Assembly: GCA_950295325.1 (NCBI GenBank)
Contig: OX485808.1
Location: 24,822,527 to 24,886,526, forward strand
Length of the DNA: 64,000 nt
Direction: 5' to 3'
Origin: Polytrichum commune
Taxonomy: Eukaryota; Streptophyta; Polytrichopsida; Polytrichales; Polytrichaceae
Shown here: positions 36,029 to 49,552 of the stretch, piece by piece
Numbering within the stretch: position 1 is the first letter of the stretch
How the letters are laid out: each line of letters starts with the position of its first letter
The notes under the pieces: generated by a model
Seen by the model: the letters and a program-made list of their open reading frames with translations, nothing else
Databases searched by the model: none
Told to the model about the DNA's origin: nothing
Program-made: the position numbers and the translations under genes

Positions 36029-37175
36029 AAATATTGTCATGACACTACTACAAAACACGTCTTTTACAACTGGGTTTTTTAACTCCTACGAGTGAAAAAA
36101 TCCAGACTTTACTAACGTGGAAAACGACCAGTCGCTCCGGACAAGCAGTAAAGGAATATCGGACATGATGTTCCCAATGGATACGTTCCCAATGGCAGTG
36201 AAGTTGGACTAGCTCCGCGTGCTTTACTTCATAGAGTCATGTCCTATTTCACTATGTTTTGGCAATATAAGTAAGATACGACACACGTCAATATAACTCA
36301 TCGAAGAGATATAATGTCACTGCCACTAGTCATGGTCGGGTTTTTTTTACTTCACTACACAGAGTAATACAAAGTAAAATACGTATACATACATTCCAAA
36401 TTACTAGTGAACCATAACAACGTGGTTGAAACAAATATGTAACCACGTGGCTAAGATTAATTGAATTAATTTTCACACATTACTTATTCCAGTAATCGCG
36501 GACAACCAAGTGGGTAGTGAATAACGTTGCGTAGTTAGCATCTTTGACTTTTGGTAGTAAATACATACAACAACTGCATAATTTCTTACTCCACGTCGTC
36601 ATGTGAACTTCATTGGCTGGAGTGATGTTTACCTCAAGCAGTGGTCTATGGCCTACGTTGTTAGGTCATGTGGTTCACGGATGTCTTTTTTGTGTATTAC
36701 TACCAGTGAAGTATTCATGTCCTTGCCAAGTGTCTGTGTAACTGTACGTAGTAAGTGTCTGTGACTACCAAGAGTGAATACATATTTAGATGGCATATAT
36801 TTGTTACTTAAAGTCGTGATATCTATATTACTATGTAACGTAATGTAGACAACAAACTCTAGTATTTTGTGTTCGTTGTGAGGTTATGTGGTCTTCACAT
36901 GTCTTTAATGTCTTTACTGGTACTACAGTGAATATCGACTGCGCTAAGTGCCGTGATTAGGATGCAACTGTGCGCATTTACAGCAACTAGTAACATGGGG
37001 CTAACTCAACATAGTCATAAATTTGTGACATGTACCAAATGTCGCCATTGCTAAAAACCAAATCATATTTATCCAATATTGTGTCATGAATGTTTCACAA
37101 TTTGGTTCTAACAATATTAAACAGTGAACTCCAAATGTCTGCAAATCAACCTGGGTCTACAAATCCACTCCACAC

Positions 37176-37436
37176 TCACGTAGCTGCACATGGCTTTACA
37201 CATTCGCTTGACCAAAGAATGTAATGGCCCTTCGCTTTGCCAATAGTAGTCACTGGAGGGTCGTCTCCACTAAGAGGTTCAAGCAAATGATAGTCGTCTT
37301 CAAGTGACTCCGTGATGGCCAATGATACATAGCCATTGCCAATCACCTTCCCGTGCAACATCCCACCTGCTATATGCTGAATAACACCCTTCCCAACGAA
37401 CTTCGCCTTCGACTCCTCCGAATCATACCCACACAA
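37176..37436 (-). pseudogene. CACTA accessory-protein remnant (DUF8039-like domain)
   Basis: One exon-like frame of 86 codons ending in a stop at 37176. It has the order VGKGVIQ, MLHGKVIGNGYVSLAI, LLEPLSGDDPPVTTIGKA and GHYILWSSE. This resembles the domain I know as DUF8039 from plant En/Spm-type TNP1 proteins, where a GxG strand, a charged V.V strand, an x-T-(I/L)-G-x-A turn and a W motif recur. The same pattern occurs at the C-terminal end of the accessory gene in CACTA element 1 (44158 end). Neighbouring exons are not recognisable, so I call it a remnant. Confidence 0.55.
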
Positions 37437-37784
37437 GTAATCTCTTGAAATCCATCTCTAATGTCTAAACACTCTACGGCTTTATGGCTATCACATTACT
37501 GCTTCTAGTAATATAGGACAACTATGTTACAGGCCAATAACTATACGTAGTAAGCGTCAGTGACTACGGGTAGTAAAAAAATACGACAATGGCCATTATT
37601 GCATACTGGCTACAGTGATACTTCACCATGTGGAGTTATGTTTACATAAAAATATAACTTAGCATAAACACTCAGAATAATGCAACCCCCCTTCGTGAAA
37701 ACGTAACCTTTCTGCAGCATTGCACTGGCCTCCAAAGTTAATTTCTCGTCTTCACTCAGACGTATACGCTTTGGTTTAGGTCCC

Positions 37785-38740
37785 CTCTTTCACACACACA
37801 CACACACACACACTTTTTCATTCATACAAATATACACATACCTTTGTCAATGCATTTGGTGAAGGCATTAGGTTATACATTCCAAACCCTAACCTTTGTA
37901 TTATTTCTCATATCCACACTAACAATCTTATCATTACACTCACATATATATTCACACACACACACACACATTTTCATTCATACAAATATACACATACCTT
38001 TGTCAATGCATTTGGTGAAGACATTAGGTTACACATTCCAAACCCTAACTTTTGGATTATTTCTCATATGCACACTAACAATCTTATCATTACACTCACA
38101 TATATATTCACACACACACACACATACATTTTTTCATTCATACAAATATACACATACCTTTGTCAATACATTTGGTGAAGGCATTAGGTTATACATTCCA
38201 AACCCTAACCTTTGTATTATTTCTCATATCCACACTAACAATCTTATCATTACACTCACATATATATTCATACACACACACACATTTTCATTCATACAAA
38301 TATACACATACCTTTGTCAATGCATTTGGTGAAGACATTAGGTTACACATTCCAAACCCTAACCTTTGGATTATTTCTCATATGCACACTAACAATCTTA
38401 TCATTACACTCACATATATATTCACACATACACACACACACATTTTCATTCATACAAATATACACATACCTTTGTCAATGCATTTGGTGAAGGCATTACA
38501 TTAGGTTACACATTCCAAACCCTAACCTTTGGATTATTTCTCATATCTACACTAACACTCTTATCATTACACTCACACATATATTCACACATACACACAC
38601 ATTTCCATTCACACAAATATATAAACATACCTTTGTCATTGGATTTGGTGAAGACATGGGATTGCATACTCTAAGTTCCTCGCTTTTGATTTATCTCTTA
38701 TATCCACACTAGCACTCTCATACTCATACACACATTCTCA
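37785..38740. repeat. Six tandem copies of a roughly 157-bp unit inside CACTA element 2
   Basis: CCTTTGTCAATGCATTTGGT recurs at about 37841, 37997, 38157, 38311 and 38469, with a diverged copy at about 38631. Each unit includes a (CA)n tract, CATTCATACAAATATACACA and CCAAACCCTAAC. Long open frames across it only reflect periodicity. Confidence 0.93.
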
Positions 38741-40959
38741 TTTATTTCCTCACACATTTATGGTAAACCCTAATATTGCAAATATTGGGTTCCACACTCT
38801 AAGTTTCTCATTTTTTGCTTGTCTCTCATATCCACACTTACACTTGTTGAGTAACAACATTATAAGAGAAAAAAGAGGCACAATGGAGAAGCCAACGACA
38901 GCATACATCACCAAGAGGAGAAAAGAATCACCACCGAAACGAAGAATGAGCACCGAAGACAAGAGGAACTCGGAGAGCCCTCGGCCACGGTTTTAGGCCC
39001 CCTTTCCACGGATATACAAGGAAATCGCGCGGTTATAGGGCCCCTTATCCCACGGCAATGGGTCCCCAGCGGCCTAGTGAAGGAAACTTAGAATTTAGAG
39101 ATAAAAGATCACTATGTAAGTATGAAAGGTCTTATATGAGGAATATATAGGAGTATATAGGGATATTAGAAAGTATATAGGACTAGGATTACATTCCATT
39201 AGTATGAGTATACGAGATTTTGTTCAAGGACAATTATAAAAGAAGAATATTTAAGCAATTACGAGGAGTATATAAGTATTAAGGAGTATATAGGAATATG
39301 GTACATTCTACTAGTATGATCATTGGAATTTAAATCAATCAATATGAAGATTTGATGGATTGTCAAAAAGGATTTGGAATGTAGCCACGACAAAGATATA
39401 GTGGAATCTTAGAAAGACGAACATTAGAGTGGTAAAACGGTTATAACCGTTTATAATAGATATCATCTACCTATGTCGGAGATAGGTAGTTATGTAGGAA
39501 AGTGGAGTTAACAACCATTTTAAATATAGATTTTGGGTTAGGAAGAAAATACTATATAAAGGGAACATTTTTAGGAGACTACACCTCATTTTCAATACGA
39601 CGAAGCTATCTTAAATTTGAGTGTCAAAAACACTTGAGTTCCTTTTGTATCTCTCCTCTCGGAGTACTTTTGCAATATACTATCTTTTCCACAAATATGT
39701 GAGATCTATATCTCTCTCTCTCAATTGGACTTACAAGTTGTTAAGCAGTACTTGGAACTTAAGTGATTAAGCAACCGAGAGAAGAGTAAACTCTTTTGAG
39801 CAAGAATTCAAAAGATTAGTGTGTGAGGGTGAGAACAAAGCGCTCAAGGATATTCGGAGAATCAATGGAACTTTGAGAGATGTTGTTATGATGAAGCAAA
39901 CGTCAATTCATACAACGTGAATGAAGGAAACAAGATTGTCTCTTAAAAGTGGAAGTTATTATTGAACTCCTCAAAAGGGAATTATCCAAATATAAAATGA
40001 TAGAGTGATTAAGATTGAGTTGATAAGACTTGCATGCATATTTCAATTAAATTGAGAGTAAGACTTCTTAAATATTACTAAGAAAGAGATACAATTAATT
40101 GAGAGAAACTTCTCAATATAAACTATATATATATATTATATGACTTATGGATGATAGTTGAACTTACTCATATTCAATTCTTTAAGTAAATTGTAAGGAT
40201 AGTAACAAAGATTTTATTGATACTAACAAAGATTGATTGATTAACTACTCACAACAATTGTTATTGAAACTTCTTACCTTTAAGATTCTTGTGAGTTGTT
40301 GGATGTCATTTTTTGTGAGTATTCTGTCTAAAACCCTGAAACACATGACCATTGGACTTAACATTATCTCCATGTGGACCACTTCACTACCCACAGTCAT
40401 GCACGTTCTACTGGACGTTCCCAAACACGTTTACAAGAGCGTTCCCAACTGAATTGTTGTCCCACTTCACTACTATGACTCCGCAAAGTTAATTCGGACA
40501 TCAAATGAGCCCATGTGGATTTCTATAATTCCTCCAATCACTGTTTATAGTAGTAAAAGACATGTAGTGAAGTAGGTGTTGGAATAAAAGACGTGTTTTG
40601 TAGTAGTGTGAGTGATTGAAATTTGGATGAAAAATCACTTGATAAGTAACAGTAATTGCAGCACCGTAAATGTATAATCCCCCCAAAATTTTACAAGGAA
40701 TGACAAATAATGTCGGTTTAACATTTAGTGTTGGTGATACTATACCACGGTTTATAATCAGTACTGAGTAAGACGATTAGAATCGGTGACACTAAATACC
40801 ATGTTTAGTGTAGATGAGCACACTTTGACAACCTCCAGATATATCAATGACGCAAGTCCGGAAATTAGAACACATTTGCAATGCAGGGCGATGGATGGTG
40901 TATGCAAGTCATCATATGGCCCCAAAAGAAGCTGCTGCTGCTAATTGGACCCAACGTCA

Positions 40960-42177
40960 TTGACAACCTCTTCTACACCATCCAAGCTCAGCAAGCACGT
41001 GAAACATAGTGACAACATCACTGCTGTATGTTGAGATGGATGTTGTTGAACTCCTTGCGAATAATGTCTGGTGACAACATCTCTGTTGTATGTGGAGATG
41101 AATGTTGTTGAACTCCTTGCAAAACAATGTCTAGTGACAACATCGTTGTTGTATGTGGAGATGGATGTTGTCGAACTCCTTGCGAACAATGTCCAGTGAC
41201 AACATCGTTACTGTATGTGGAGATGGATGTTGTCGAACTCTTTGCGAATAATGTCTAGTGAGAACATTACTGTTGTACGTTGAGATGGATGTTGTCGAAC
41301 TCCTTGCGAACAATGTCTAGTGACAACATTATTGTTGTACGTTGAGATGGATGTTGTCGAACTCCTTGCGAACAATGTCTAGTGACAACATTATTGTTGT
41401 ACGTTGAGATAGATCTTGTCGAACTCCTTGCGAACAATCTCTACTGACATCATGGTTGTTGTATGTTGAGAGACATGTTGTCAAACTCCTTGTGAACAAT
41501 GTCTAATGATAGTATGGTTGTTGTATGTTGAGATGGATGTTGTTAAACTCCTTGCGAACAATGTGTAATGACAGCATGGGTATTGTATGTGAAGATGGAT
41601 GTTGTCAAACTCCTTGTGAACAATGTCCAGTGATAGCGTTGTTGTTGTATGTTGAGATGGATGTTGTTGAACTCTTGCGAATAATGTCTAGTTATAACAT
41701 CGTTGTTGTATGTTAAGATGGATGCTATCGAACTCCTTGCAAACAATGTTTGGTGATAGCATCGGTGTTGTATGTGGAGATGAATGTTGTCGAACTCATT
41801 GCGAACAATGTCTAGTGACAACTTCACTGCTGTATGTGGAGATGGATGTTATCGAACTCCTTGCGAACAACGTCTACTGACAACATGGTTGTTGTATGTT
41901 GAGATGGATGTTGTCAAACTCCTTGCGAACAATGTCCAGTGACAACATCATTGTTGTTTGTTGAGATGAATGTTGTCGAACTCCTTGTGAACAATGTTTA
42001 GTGACAACATCGTTGCTGTATGGTGAGATGGATGGTATCAAACTCTTTGCGAACAATGTCCAGTGATAGCATCATTGTTGTATGTTGAGATGGATGTTGT
42101 CGAACTCCTTGCAAACAATGTCTACTAACAATATGGTTGTTGTCAAACTCCTTGTGAACAATATCTAATGACAGCAT
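40960..42177. repeat. 62-bp satellite, left part (about 19 units)
   Basis: The unit contains TGAGATGGATGTTGTCGAAC, TCCTTGCGAACAATGTCTAG and TGACAACAT..TTGTTGTA. Exact 62-bp steps are seen, for example TGAGATGG at 41281 and 41343. It is interrupted at 42177 by CACTA element 1 and resumes at 55750. Confidence 0.95.
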
Positions 42178-42200
42178 CACTACTAGCAGCACTGTCGTTC

Positions 42201-44157
42201 TTCACGGACCAGAATAGTATAAAGGTGCCTCCGGCGACATGGTTTTCACGCTCTGCCTGGTTTCAGGCCCGTCCCTGGTTGCCGTGAAATTCTGAGTGCT
42301 CCGGGTCACAAGAGACAAATGTGGGTCCCGAGATATTCAGCACGATCGCAGGGCCTTGACGTCCCGTTCGTTATCGATGTGCGATCACAGTTCACAGGGA
42401 TCCGACGTGGGTTTGTGAGTATGATGTGGAGCAGTTCATTCCCGCTCTGGTTCGGGATTCTACGTTTTACCTAGGCGGTTTTCACTAGTTCATCGAGGAG
42501 CCTGCGCCTTCGGATCTGCACGCATCGCCATCATATTACAGGCAGAGCCATCTTTTTATTGACGGAACTTGGGTTGGGACGTCGCAATGTCCCCTGAACA
42601 ACCCTCTGTTTCGACGACACGTGCTCCAATAGTAGGAGGCCTTCCCTATCTGTAATAGGTTTGGGACTTCGCATGGTTTAGGGTTAAAACGTCCAATGCC
42701 TCGACGATACGTGGCCTAATAAATTGCTCCGTTGCCTATCGGCTACTGATTTGCGTATAATGCCGGTACCATATCTGTAAACCTATCGTGAAAAGTTTTA
42801 TGGGCATAACCTGTTGTGATCCTAGTGTTTGCAAGTCCAGCCGGTTATTTGATGACAACCTCCGGTTTTCGTCTATTAAATTGGGGTATATTCTATATAA
42901 TCCCCAAAAAGGATCGGTAATTTCCTGCAGTCTTGGCCTTCAACCGATTATTTCTCAAACTCAACCATTTCATTTGTAACTAACTGCCGGTTCTCCCCGA
43001 TGCGCAGTATCTGGGTTGATCTGTCAACGACGTCGTCTTCACTGATTTTAGTTTTGTATCAAATCACTGGACTAATTGGTTTGCCTCGCCCCGAACAACT
43101 GTCATTCCATGGGAAACCATAAATCATGACACGAACGAGGCCAATCAGTCATATCAACACAGCATGACTGAAAAAAAGGTGCACACTAGTTATATGGAAA
43201 CAACAAGAGCCGAGGGGTTTAGCATTCCCTGTCAAATTAAAACAGCCCCAGTAAGCATGCCGACACATGCTAAAACCTCACACGAAGTTAGCTTAGGCAG
43301 TTTTCCTGAGTAGAACAATAATCAAACTTTGTGTACTACTGCTACACATGCTACTGAATTCAGGAGCAAAAATATCAACATATTCCACGCTTTGAGCACA
43401 GGTGCTACCGTGGTTTAAACTAATGGGTTAGGTTGGTGGTGGTGTGGTGGTTTTGGGAGGTCACGCTGCTATACATGTAACCTAGCCTGGAGCTACGGGC
43501 GCTGCAACGTCACACACATGGAGTTCTGCACAGAGGTCCAAGACAACTCCGCCCGACGAAAGGTACACGCGAGTCGTTGATAGTTGCCGATGAGATTGGT
43601 GCTCATAAGTGTACGTCCTCTCCTCCATAGCACCTGTGGAGAAATCCAGCCCCCCCACACGACCAAACAATCACACCCGCTCCCAGACACCTCCTCTCAC
43701 CAACCCAACAACTCTACCCCACCCCCCACACCCCCCAACAAGAGAGCCCCACACGCGGAACGAAGCCACAAGCAAATTTCGGTGATCAAATTGGATGTAT
43801 CCTTCGACGCAGCCCCCACCTTCAGCGATCAGGCCAAGCTACCTGGTTCGGCCTTAACGATAATGTGAGTCGCCTCGAAATCCACGTAACTCCAATCACT
43901 GTATGTACGCAACTGAAAAAGCAATCCCTTACCAAATCAGTGCTATTCCATCTCGAAACAAGATCCCGCTCACGGCCCGGCAACGACCAGTTTCAATTTC
44001 GATGGGGTCGGACTCCGGAAGTGGAAAACGTGATGATCTGTCATCGAAGACGTTATAGTGTTAGATTCATCCCCTAACTTTCAGGGCAAGGACAAATATC
44101 ATTGAAAGAAGAAACCTCTTACCGAGTACCGAAGATGGACTGCCTCCTTTTCGGAGG
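42201..44157. other. Left subterminal region of CACTA element 1
   Basis: No convincing exon. Frames at 43482-43868 lack motifs. Subterminal CACTA regions normally carry transposase-binding repeats; I did not resolve a clear repeated word. Confidence 0.4.
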
Positions 44158-47100
44158 CTAGTTCACTTTGCTGACTTCAACAATATTTAGGTACCGTGTC
44201 TGCCAAATAATGGTCGCGTCTTCTGAAAAGTCCCCCTTCAATGCATCGGAGAGAGTCACAATTCCTTCACGCTGATGATCGGGATATAATACGGGTGTGG
44301 AGGCCCACTCCGGGTATACATGCTCGATCGTTACCTGTTGCATCCCGTGCTCCCATGAAACGCCCTTCACGTTGGGAACTAATTTCTTCTTATACGAGCG
44401 CCAGTGCGGTCCACATCGACCAAGTGCCACTGTGGTGTTTTGGAGTTCTGGATGGAGCACCCAGACAGCTTTGTTCAGCTTTAGTGGGTCACACTGCACA
44501 AACGACATTGGGTTAGGGTAGACATGTTGTACAACATACACTTCTCTGTGAAAATTATACTTTGCGCATAAACGTAAGTTCAAAGAATCATACCCCCTCC
44601 GCTCGCGGTTTGTTCTCTGTCGGGGGGACGTAGTCAAGGAACTTGGAAGGTCTCTTGCGGTTCCTTGTAGGTCGTTGCACTGTCACTGTCTATGAGGCGG
44701 AGCGAGGATCTTGCTTAATTCGGACCACTGTACCGACAGAATACGGTGGCTTTGTAAATTTTGGAGCTGCCTTTGCTCTCTTATTCACTGTCACGGACTG
44801 GTCCAAGTCCGAAGCGCCTGTTTTTTCAGGGGGTACGCACACTCACTGAATCATTTGCCACTACAATATCCACCCAATTCCAGCACTCGACAACAATGGT
44901 TTTATGTACACAAATTACTTGAAAGAAGTCGCAAGTTACTGTAGACTTACATGTCTCTGAGGGTCGCTTCAACGCCCTCAGCGTCTCTCCATTGTCCTGT
45001 AAACCAAACGCTGCCTGTAGCCCACTAACAGCCTTCTCTCGGCTTTCATCGGAGCTCGGCGGGACAGTTCCAGCACCCAGAATCTCCTCACTTGCTGAAT
45101 GATGTTGCAAGGGACAATCAGTTTTGAGTTAGCACATGCTCACGTCCACACTAACATAAACGTGTGGCCAGACTTTCTCATTACCAGTTCCCCTTCATGA
45201 ACAATAACACAACATAGGCAAATTTGTACATCTTCGCATTAGAGCATACCTGCAGGTGATCCATTGGGGAGGCCTGGGCAGATTTCTTCGGAGTACAATG
45301 ATCCCGACCAGGTTCTCCCATTGCAGGGAGGATCTGTAGTATGGAAAATTACCTTCTCTAATGTTATGTTGCTCGCAGTGTGCCCCGGTGGACTCAATGT
45401 CTGAGGTATCCTTGATACAAAACCTGTGAGGAGTGCCGATGCTGTTAACGATCCTGTTGGCAGGATAACCCCGAGAAGGAGGTCTAGTTTCTTCTGAACT
45501 TCGGCCATATCCTTGTTGTTCTGTGACATGTGTCTTTCCACCTCGTCCCTCCACTTCGTTATTGTCTGCACTTGGCTTGTGACGGCAACGAGTTCCCGGC
45601 CAAGTGACCTGGCTGCTAAATCGGCCTTTTTTCTATGAACCACTGCTGTGGTTGTGTGACTTGGTGTACCTGAAGCCTCGTTCGTTCCCTGCTACATAGT
45701 ATACCACGACAATCATGCATGTATATGACATAGCTGCAGATCGGTACATCACATTACTACATCTACCTACGAGGCATCGGAAAGGGCATGATGTGCAAAA
45801 ACAAAAAGGCTCACGGGTTATAGTTCGGCCTCATACCGCTCCGGAGGTGTCGTTATCTTTCGACGCGGGCGTGCTTGTAGTTCCCACGTTCGACACCACC
45901 GCCACCTGCTACAACGCTCCCAATTTTGCATAAATGAATAACGGCTTTCAACTGGACCAAAATTTAGGGCCAGTGCCCCATGTGGCACGGAACGTTGTAA
46001 GATAGCGCGGCTCGGCCGCTATGTATATGACATTTTTTATGTTACAGATAGAGTATACTTCTATTAACCCAAACTCAAGGATAATGCATGCATCGGGGTT
46101 GCACTCATGTTTCGGAAACTCACTGTTGTTTCTGCGTCGTTCATTGCAGAAGAGGCGGCTGCATCGTCATCGTGTACGGAATCCTCTGTGGATTCTAGGT
46201 CGAGCCACTCCACGTTGTCCTCGTCCTCGTCCAAAATCGGCTATTCAAAGTACAAACAGATGAGTACGATCAGAATTAGGCTCAATTGACATCAAATCGT
46301 CCTAGTATCCATGCGAAAACATAAACAAGCCCAATCCAAAGAAGATAGTCAATCAAAGCACAACATTTTCGCAGGTAACTGGATCTTACGTCCCATTCAA
46401 GTTCCTATTCACCATCACCATCGTCGCTGCTTGAACGAAGTTCTCTTTGTTTCCTCTTGGCATCTCTCTCCTCTCTCAGAAGCCTCGCCTCATCGTCCGC
46501 CTCCTTTGTGCGCCAGTAACATACTAGTGCTTGAAAAAATCGTAGAGGGCACATTTTATGCCTCTCCCCTCTTCCAGTCTGAATCCAGTGCTTACGCCAA
46601 ACGTACCTAGCAGTTCTAAGAGCGCTTTCGATGTAGAAGAGGACGTAGTCTGACCTGAGTGGTGGGTCGAATGTGAAACGTTTCTCCAGGTCGTCCTTCA
46701 TTACTTTGATGTCCGTATCCGGATGATCTCGGAATTTGATGACGGAGAGGTTCAAAAATCGACGTGCAGTTGCTCGAAACTGAGTATGCACGTGGTTTCG
46801 GACGTCCAGAGGTAATTCACCTTTTGGAGTACACTGGATCGCCATTGGCCACTGCTCGGACCTGGCTTTGAAAGCATTTTTCCGGTCGCGCTATGCCCTT
46901 CTTTGCAGTGTTTTCTTCGATACTCCATAGTCTACCACCTCGGTTGACGTTTTGGTCGACGGTGATGCCGTATCAGTGCGGATTATGTTGTTCCCATGAG
47001 CGTATGGGACGGGGGTGCTCTGATTCGTGCCGTCGAGGGGAAAGGGGAAAGGGGATAGGGTCGGCGCACCCCTCCAAGCTGTCCAGGGGACACTCCCAGG

Positions 47101-48381
47101 GACGAAATAAGGCGCATCCGGGTTCTGCATCGCCATAGTCGAAGTTTGTTGTTGTAGACCAGTCGCCGAAGCCTCAGTCGGTGCACCATATCCAGTGCCT
47201 CCGCTACCACCACTGCTCCCCTCCCGTCCTAAAGAGGCCGACAACTGAGAAGTGCTCGGGCCATGGGGATATTTCCTCTGTGGTGCGCTTGGGTTTGTGA
47301 TATTCGCTTGCAATCCCCCTGGCATGGTGTACTCCATGTTTATGATGGCAGGATTTAGCATCCGTCCGGAGTTTCCCACGGTCTGCATCACGGGTGGATG
47401 CCCCTGCATCTGCGGATGCCCAAACCCATGATACATGTAATGCAACGGTGGACCTGTGTCCACAGCGGACGGTGCGGTCTGGGGGTACATCGCCTGACCT
47501 GTCCACGGATGCAGGTAAGGTTGCCGATGGTGGTATGAAGACATAACGGGCGGGTGTACTGTGTTTGCTGCCTGAAAAACATCTCTGTTAATTTGGATAA
47601 CAGAGGACTTACATGACCCTAAAACCTTAAAGTACGGGAGAAGTTCAAGTGAGGAGGGGACTTACTTACACCAAGGTACAGAGCACACAAAAATAAAAAA
47701 TGCTACCTGATTCGCCGTGTTTGATGTGCCATAGTTGGGGTTACTCATTTTTGCTCTGTCGACGTGAGACGCCCAACCGCCTTCCTCGATTGCCGAAACC
47801 GAGACGATATGCCCCACCTGCGGCATTCAACACAGGCATTACGACTTATCACAATACATGGCGTGGACATTGTGCTGTCGTGCCACTCTATCTTCTCCTC
47901 TACAAAGAGATTCCATGCTTTGCAGACACATCGAAGAGTGCAACAAATTTGGAAGTTCTGACTTCACACACTGCTTTGGTTTGGTTAGGCCATGGAGCCC
48001 GCAGCAGGTCTTCGCGGGAGTAACTCTCCATCACTAAGTCGGCCATGCCCAGACCAGGACGAACGTACAACGCCAAACGTGGTTCTATCGCGATTCAAAA
48101 CAACGACATAGGGTTGAAAAGCAACGATTTAGGGTTTGGAGATAGGTAAGACTCACCTGCGAGATGATAGTGACAGTGTGCTGTGACCCTGGGAGTCGAT
48201 ACAGAGCATCCTCCACCGCTTGACTTTGTGCCGTCCCTTGTAACTTGAAAGCGTCCGATGCTGGGGGTTCCATGGTCACATCCCCTTCAGCTAACCCTAA
48301 CAAATTCAGCACAAAGCGTACTCCAAAATCGGATGTAAAACAAACCCGAACCCCTCCTCTCCGATGGTTGCGCAGTTCCAT
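44158..48381 (-). pseudogene. CACTA accessory protein (TNP1/TNPA-like), multi-exon, three in-frame TAGs
   Basis: Minus-strand exons that join in frame: 48381-48157, 47817-47707, 47571-46390, 46240-46124, about 45911-45840, about 45691-45423, others between 45300 and 44850, about 44840-44600 and a last one ending at 44158. Order of features: a Pro/Gln/Tyr/Met-rich region (47.5-47.0 kb); a basic-hydrophobic region with RDRKNAFKARSEQW and a long Arg/Glu helix, like plant transposase_24 proteins; an acidic segment (ILDEDEDNVEWLDLES); a coiled coil (DEVERHMSQNNKDMAEVQKKLD); a basic segment (RPTRNRKRPSKFLDY); and a DUF8039-like end (WEHGMQQVTIEHVYP ... VTLSDALKG). In En/Spm such proteins bind subterminal repeats and aid excision. 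TAG stops at 46891-46893, 46405-46407 and 44690-44692 interrupt an otherwise continuous frame. Exons between 45.3 and 44.85 kb are approximate. Confidence 0.7.
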
Positions 48382-49552
48382 TAATTAGCCCACCTCACTA
48401 ATATGGATGATTGTGTACGTGCCCTGGCAGAATAGCAAGATCTTCCGGTCGTGAGTTGTGGCGGAGGGGTACGTCGAAATGCTCCTCCATTCGGGATAAA
48501 CAGCTGAAGAACATCTGCCTCAGTCTACAACTTGGAGTCTGCACTCCTTTCCACTATAGAGCTATTGGCCATTGCGGGGCAGCCACGCGGCTCCGTCTCC
48601 AAAAGTTAACTGATAGCGAACTCTGACACTAGAGCTGTGGTTTCTATTTCCAGAGAGTGGCGACAATTCACGATCGTGACAAGACTGCCACTTTATCTCT
48701 ATTGCCCACTCGGTGAGGCAAATATGACGGCACCAGCGGTGTTTTAGGGGACGCCTTTTGGAGATTCCATATCCCGGTAACAAACACCCTGTTTTTTCTG
48801 ATATTCCCACACCAGACCAGAGTTCCAGATGCCCCCAAATGAGCTGCTTTATCGTCATCGTCGGGTGGTCAGGGAAATCTATTCAAAGAGGGGACGCCCA
48901 ATCCACAAACGTTTGGCTTTCCTGGTTCCCACGCACAGGTTGCGTAGGAGCACCAACTGCGTCCTCCTTCAAGGTTAGTCCTTGCCCTCCAACCCTAAAC
49001 TCGGTCGAAATTCGTCTCAGCAGTAACTACGTGCCGATGGATTTTGAATGTGCATGCAACTTGAGCAGCAGTTTGTAGAGTGTTAATACCAGCTAAACCA
49101 GGGCAAACGCAATTGAAACGTCAATTGTTTTTTCGTTAGGGTTACATATACTGCCAGAATTTTGACCGGTGCAGGTGACTAGTTGGATTATAATCGACAC
49201 AGCGGACGAGTGTAGTTCCATTACACGTTTCCATACCTGGTTCGGTGGCATTACATATAGCGGATACAACCAATTTCTTCAGCCATTAGGGTTTTCATCG
49301 TCGTCCCGGGGCACGCTGTCTCCAGTGTAGTGAACTCTGCTGCCAGTAGTGTCAGGCAGTGACTTATCAAACCCAAAAGGTCGGAGGTTAACCAGTCGCC
49401 TCTGTTCCATCAAACCCAACTAGGTCGCCTCTATTCCATCATGTCTACATGCTGGATGGTCTTATTCACCGATGTTGCACGATTGCAGGGCTACTGGGCT
49501 TGCAGTCGTTGTGTTCGGAGACTATCCAACACTCTCTCACGTTATCTAGGCC
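48382..49552. other. Divergent intergenic region of CACTA element 1
   Basis: About 1.2 kb between the two divergent genes, without a convincing exon. It should hold both promoters. Short frames at 48411-49078 lack motifs. Confidence 0.45.

Larger units (their letters stand above)
36043..40608. mobile_element. CACTA (En/Spm) element 2, 4,566 bp, non-autonomous
   Basis: Termini CACTACTACAAAACACGTCT and its reversed partner match over about 24 bp. The 3-bp target duplication TGA is at 36040-36042 and 40609-40611. Joining the flanks restores the MITE-like sequence. No TNP2 transposase is present. It holds a remnant minus-strand accessory exon (37176-37436), a roughly 157-bp tandem block and, at 38883-38996, a basic 37-codon frame of unclear status. 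39000-40500 is AT-rich with a TATATAAAGG box near 39552 but no gene. Confidence 0.93.
35135..40810. mobile_element. MITE-like repeat, copy 3, split by two later insertions
   Basis: The left part (35135-35301), a short middle (36037-36042) and the right part (40612-40810) together rebuild about 370 bp matching copy 1 in reverse. Left end TA-CACTAAATATGATG, right end CCATGTTTAGTG-TA, with TA on both flanks. The gaps are exactly the hAT-like and CACTA elements listed separately. Confidence 0.88.

Noticed and set aside
37844-38504. Long frames rich in HTHTH and IYSHTH
   Set aside because: They are translations of the 157-bp tandem repeat with CA tracts.
40941-42192. Overlapping minus-strand frames with repeated peptides such as SLDIVRKEFDNIH
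   Set aside because: 62-bp satellite read in three frames; interruptions and frame changes match the repeat, not a gene.
42178-42200. Helitron or Harbinger ends
   Set aside because: CACTA termini, 3-bp duplication and TNP2 gene settle the superfamily.
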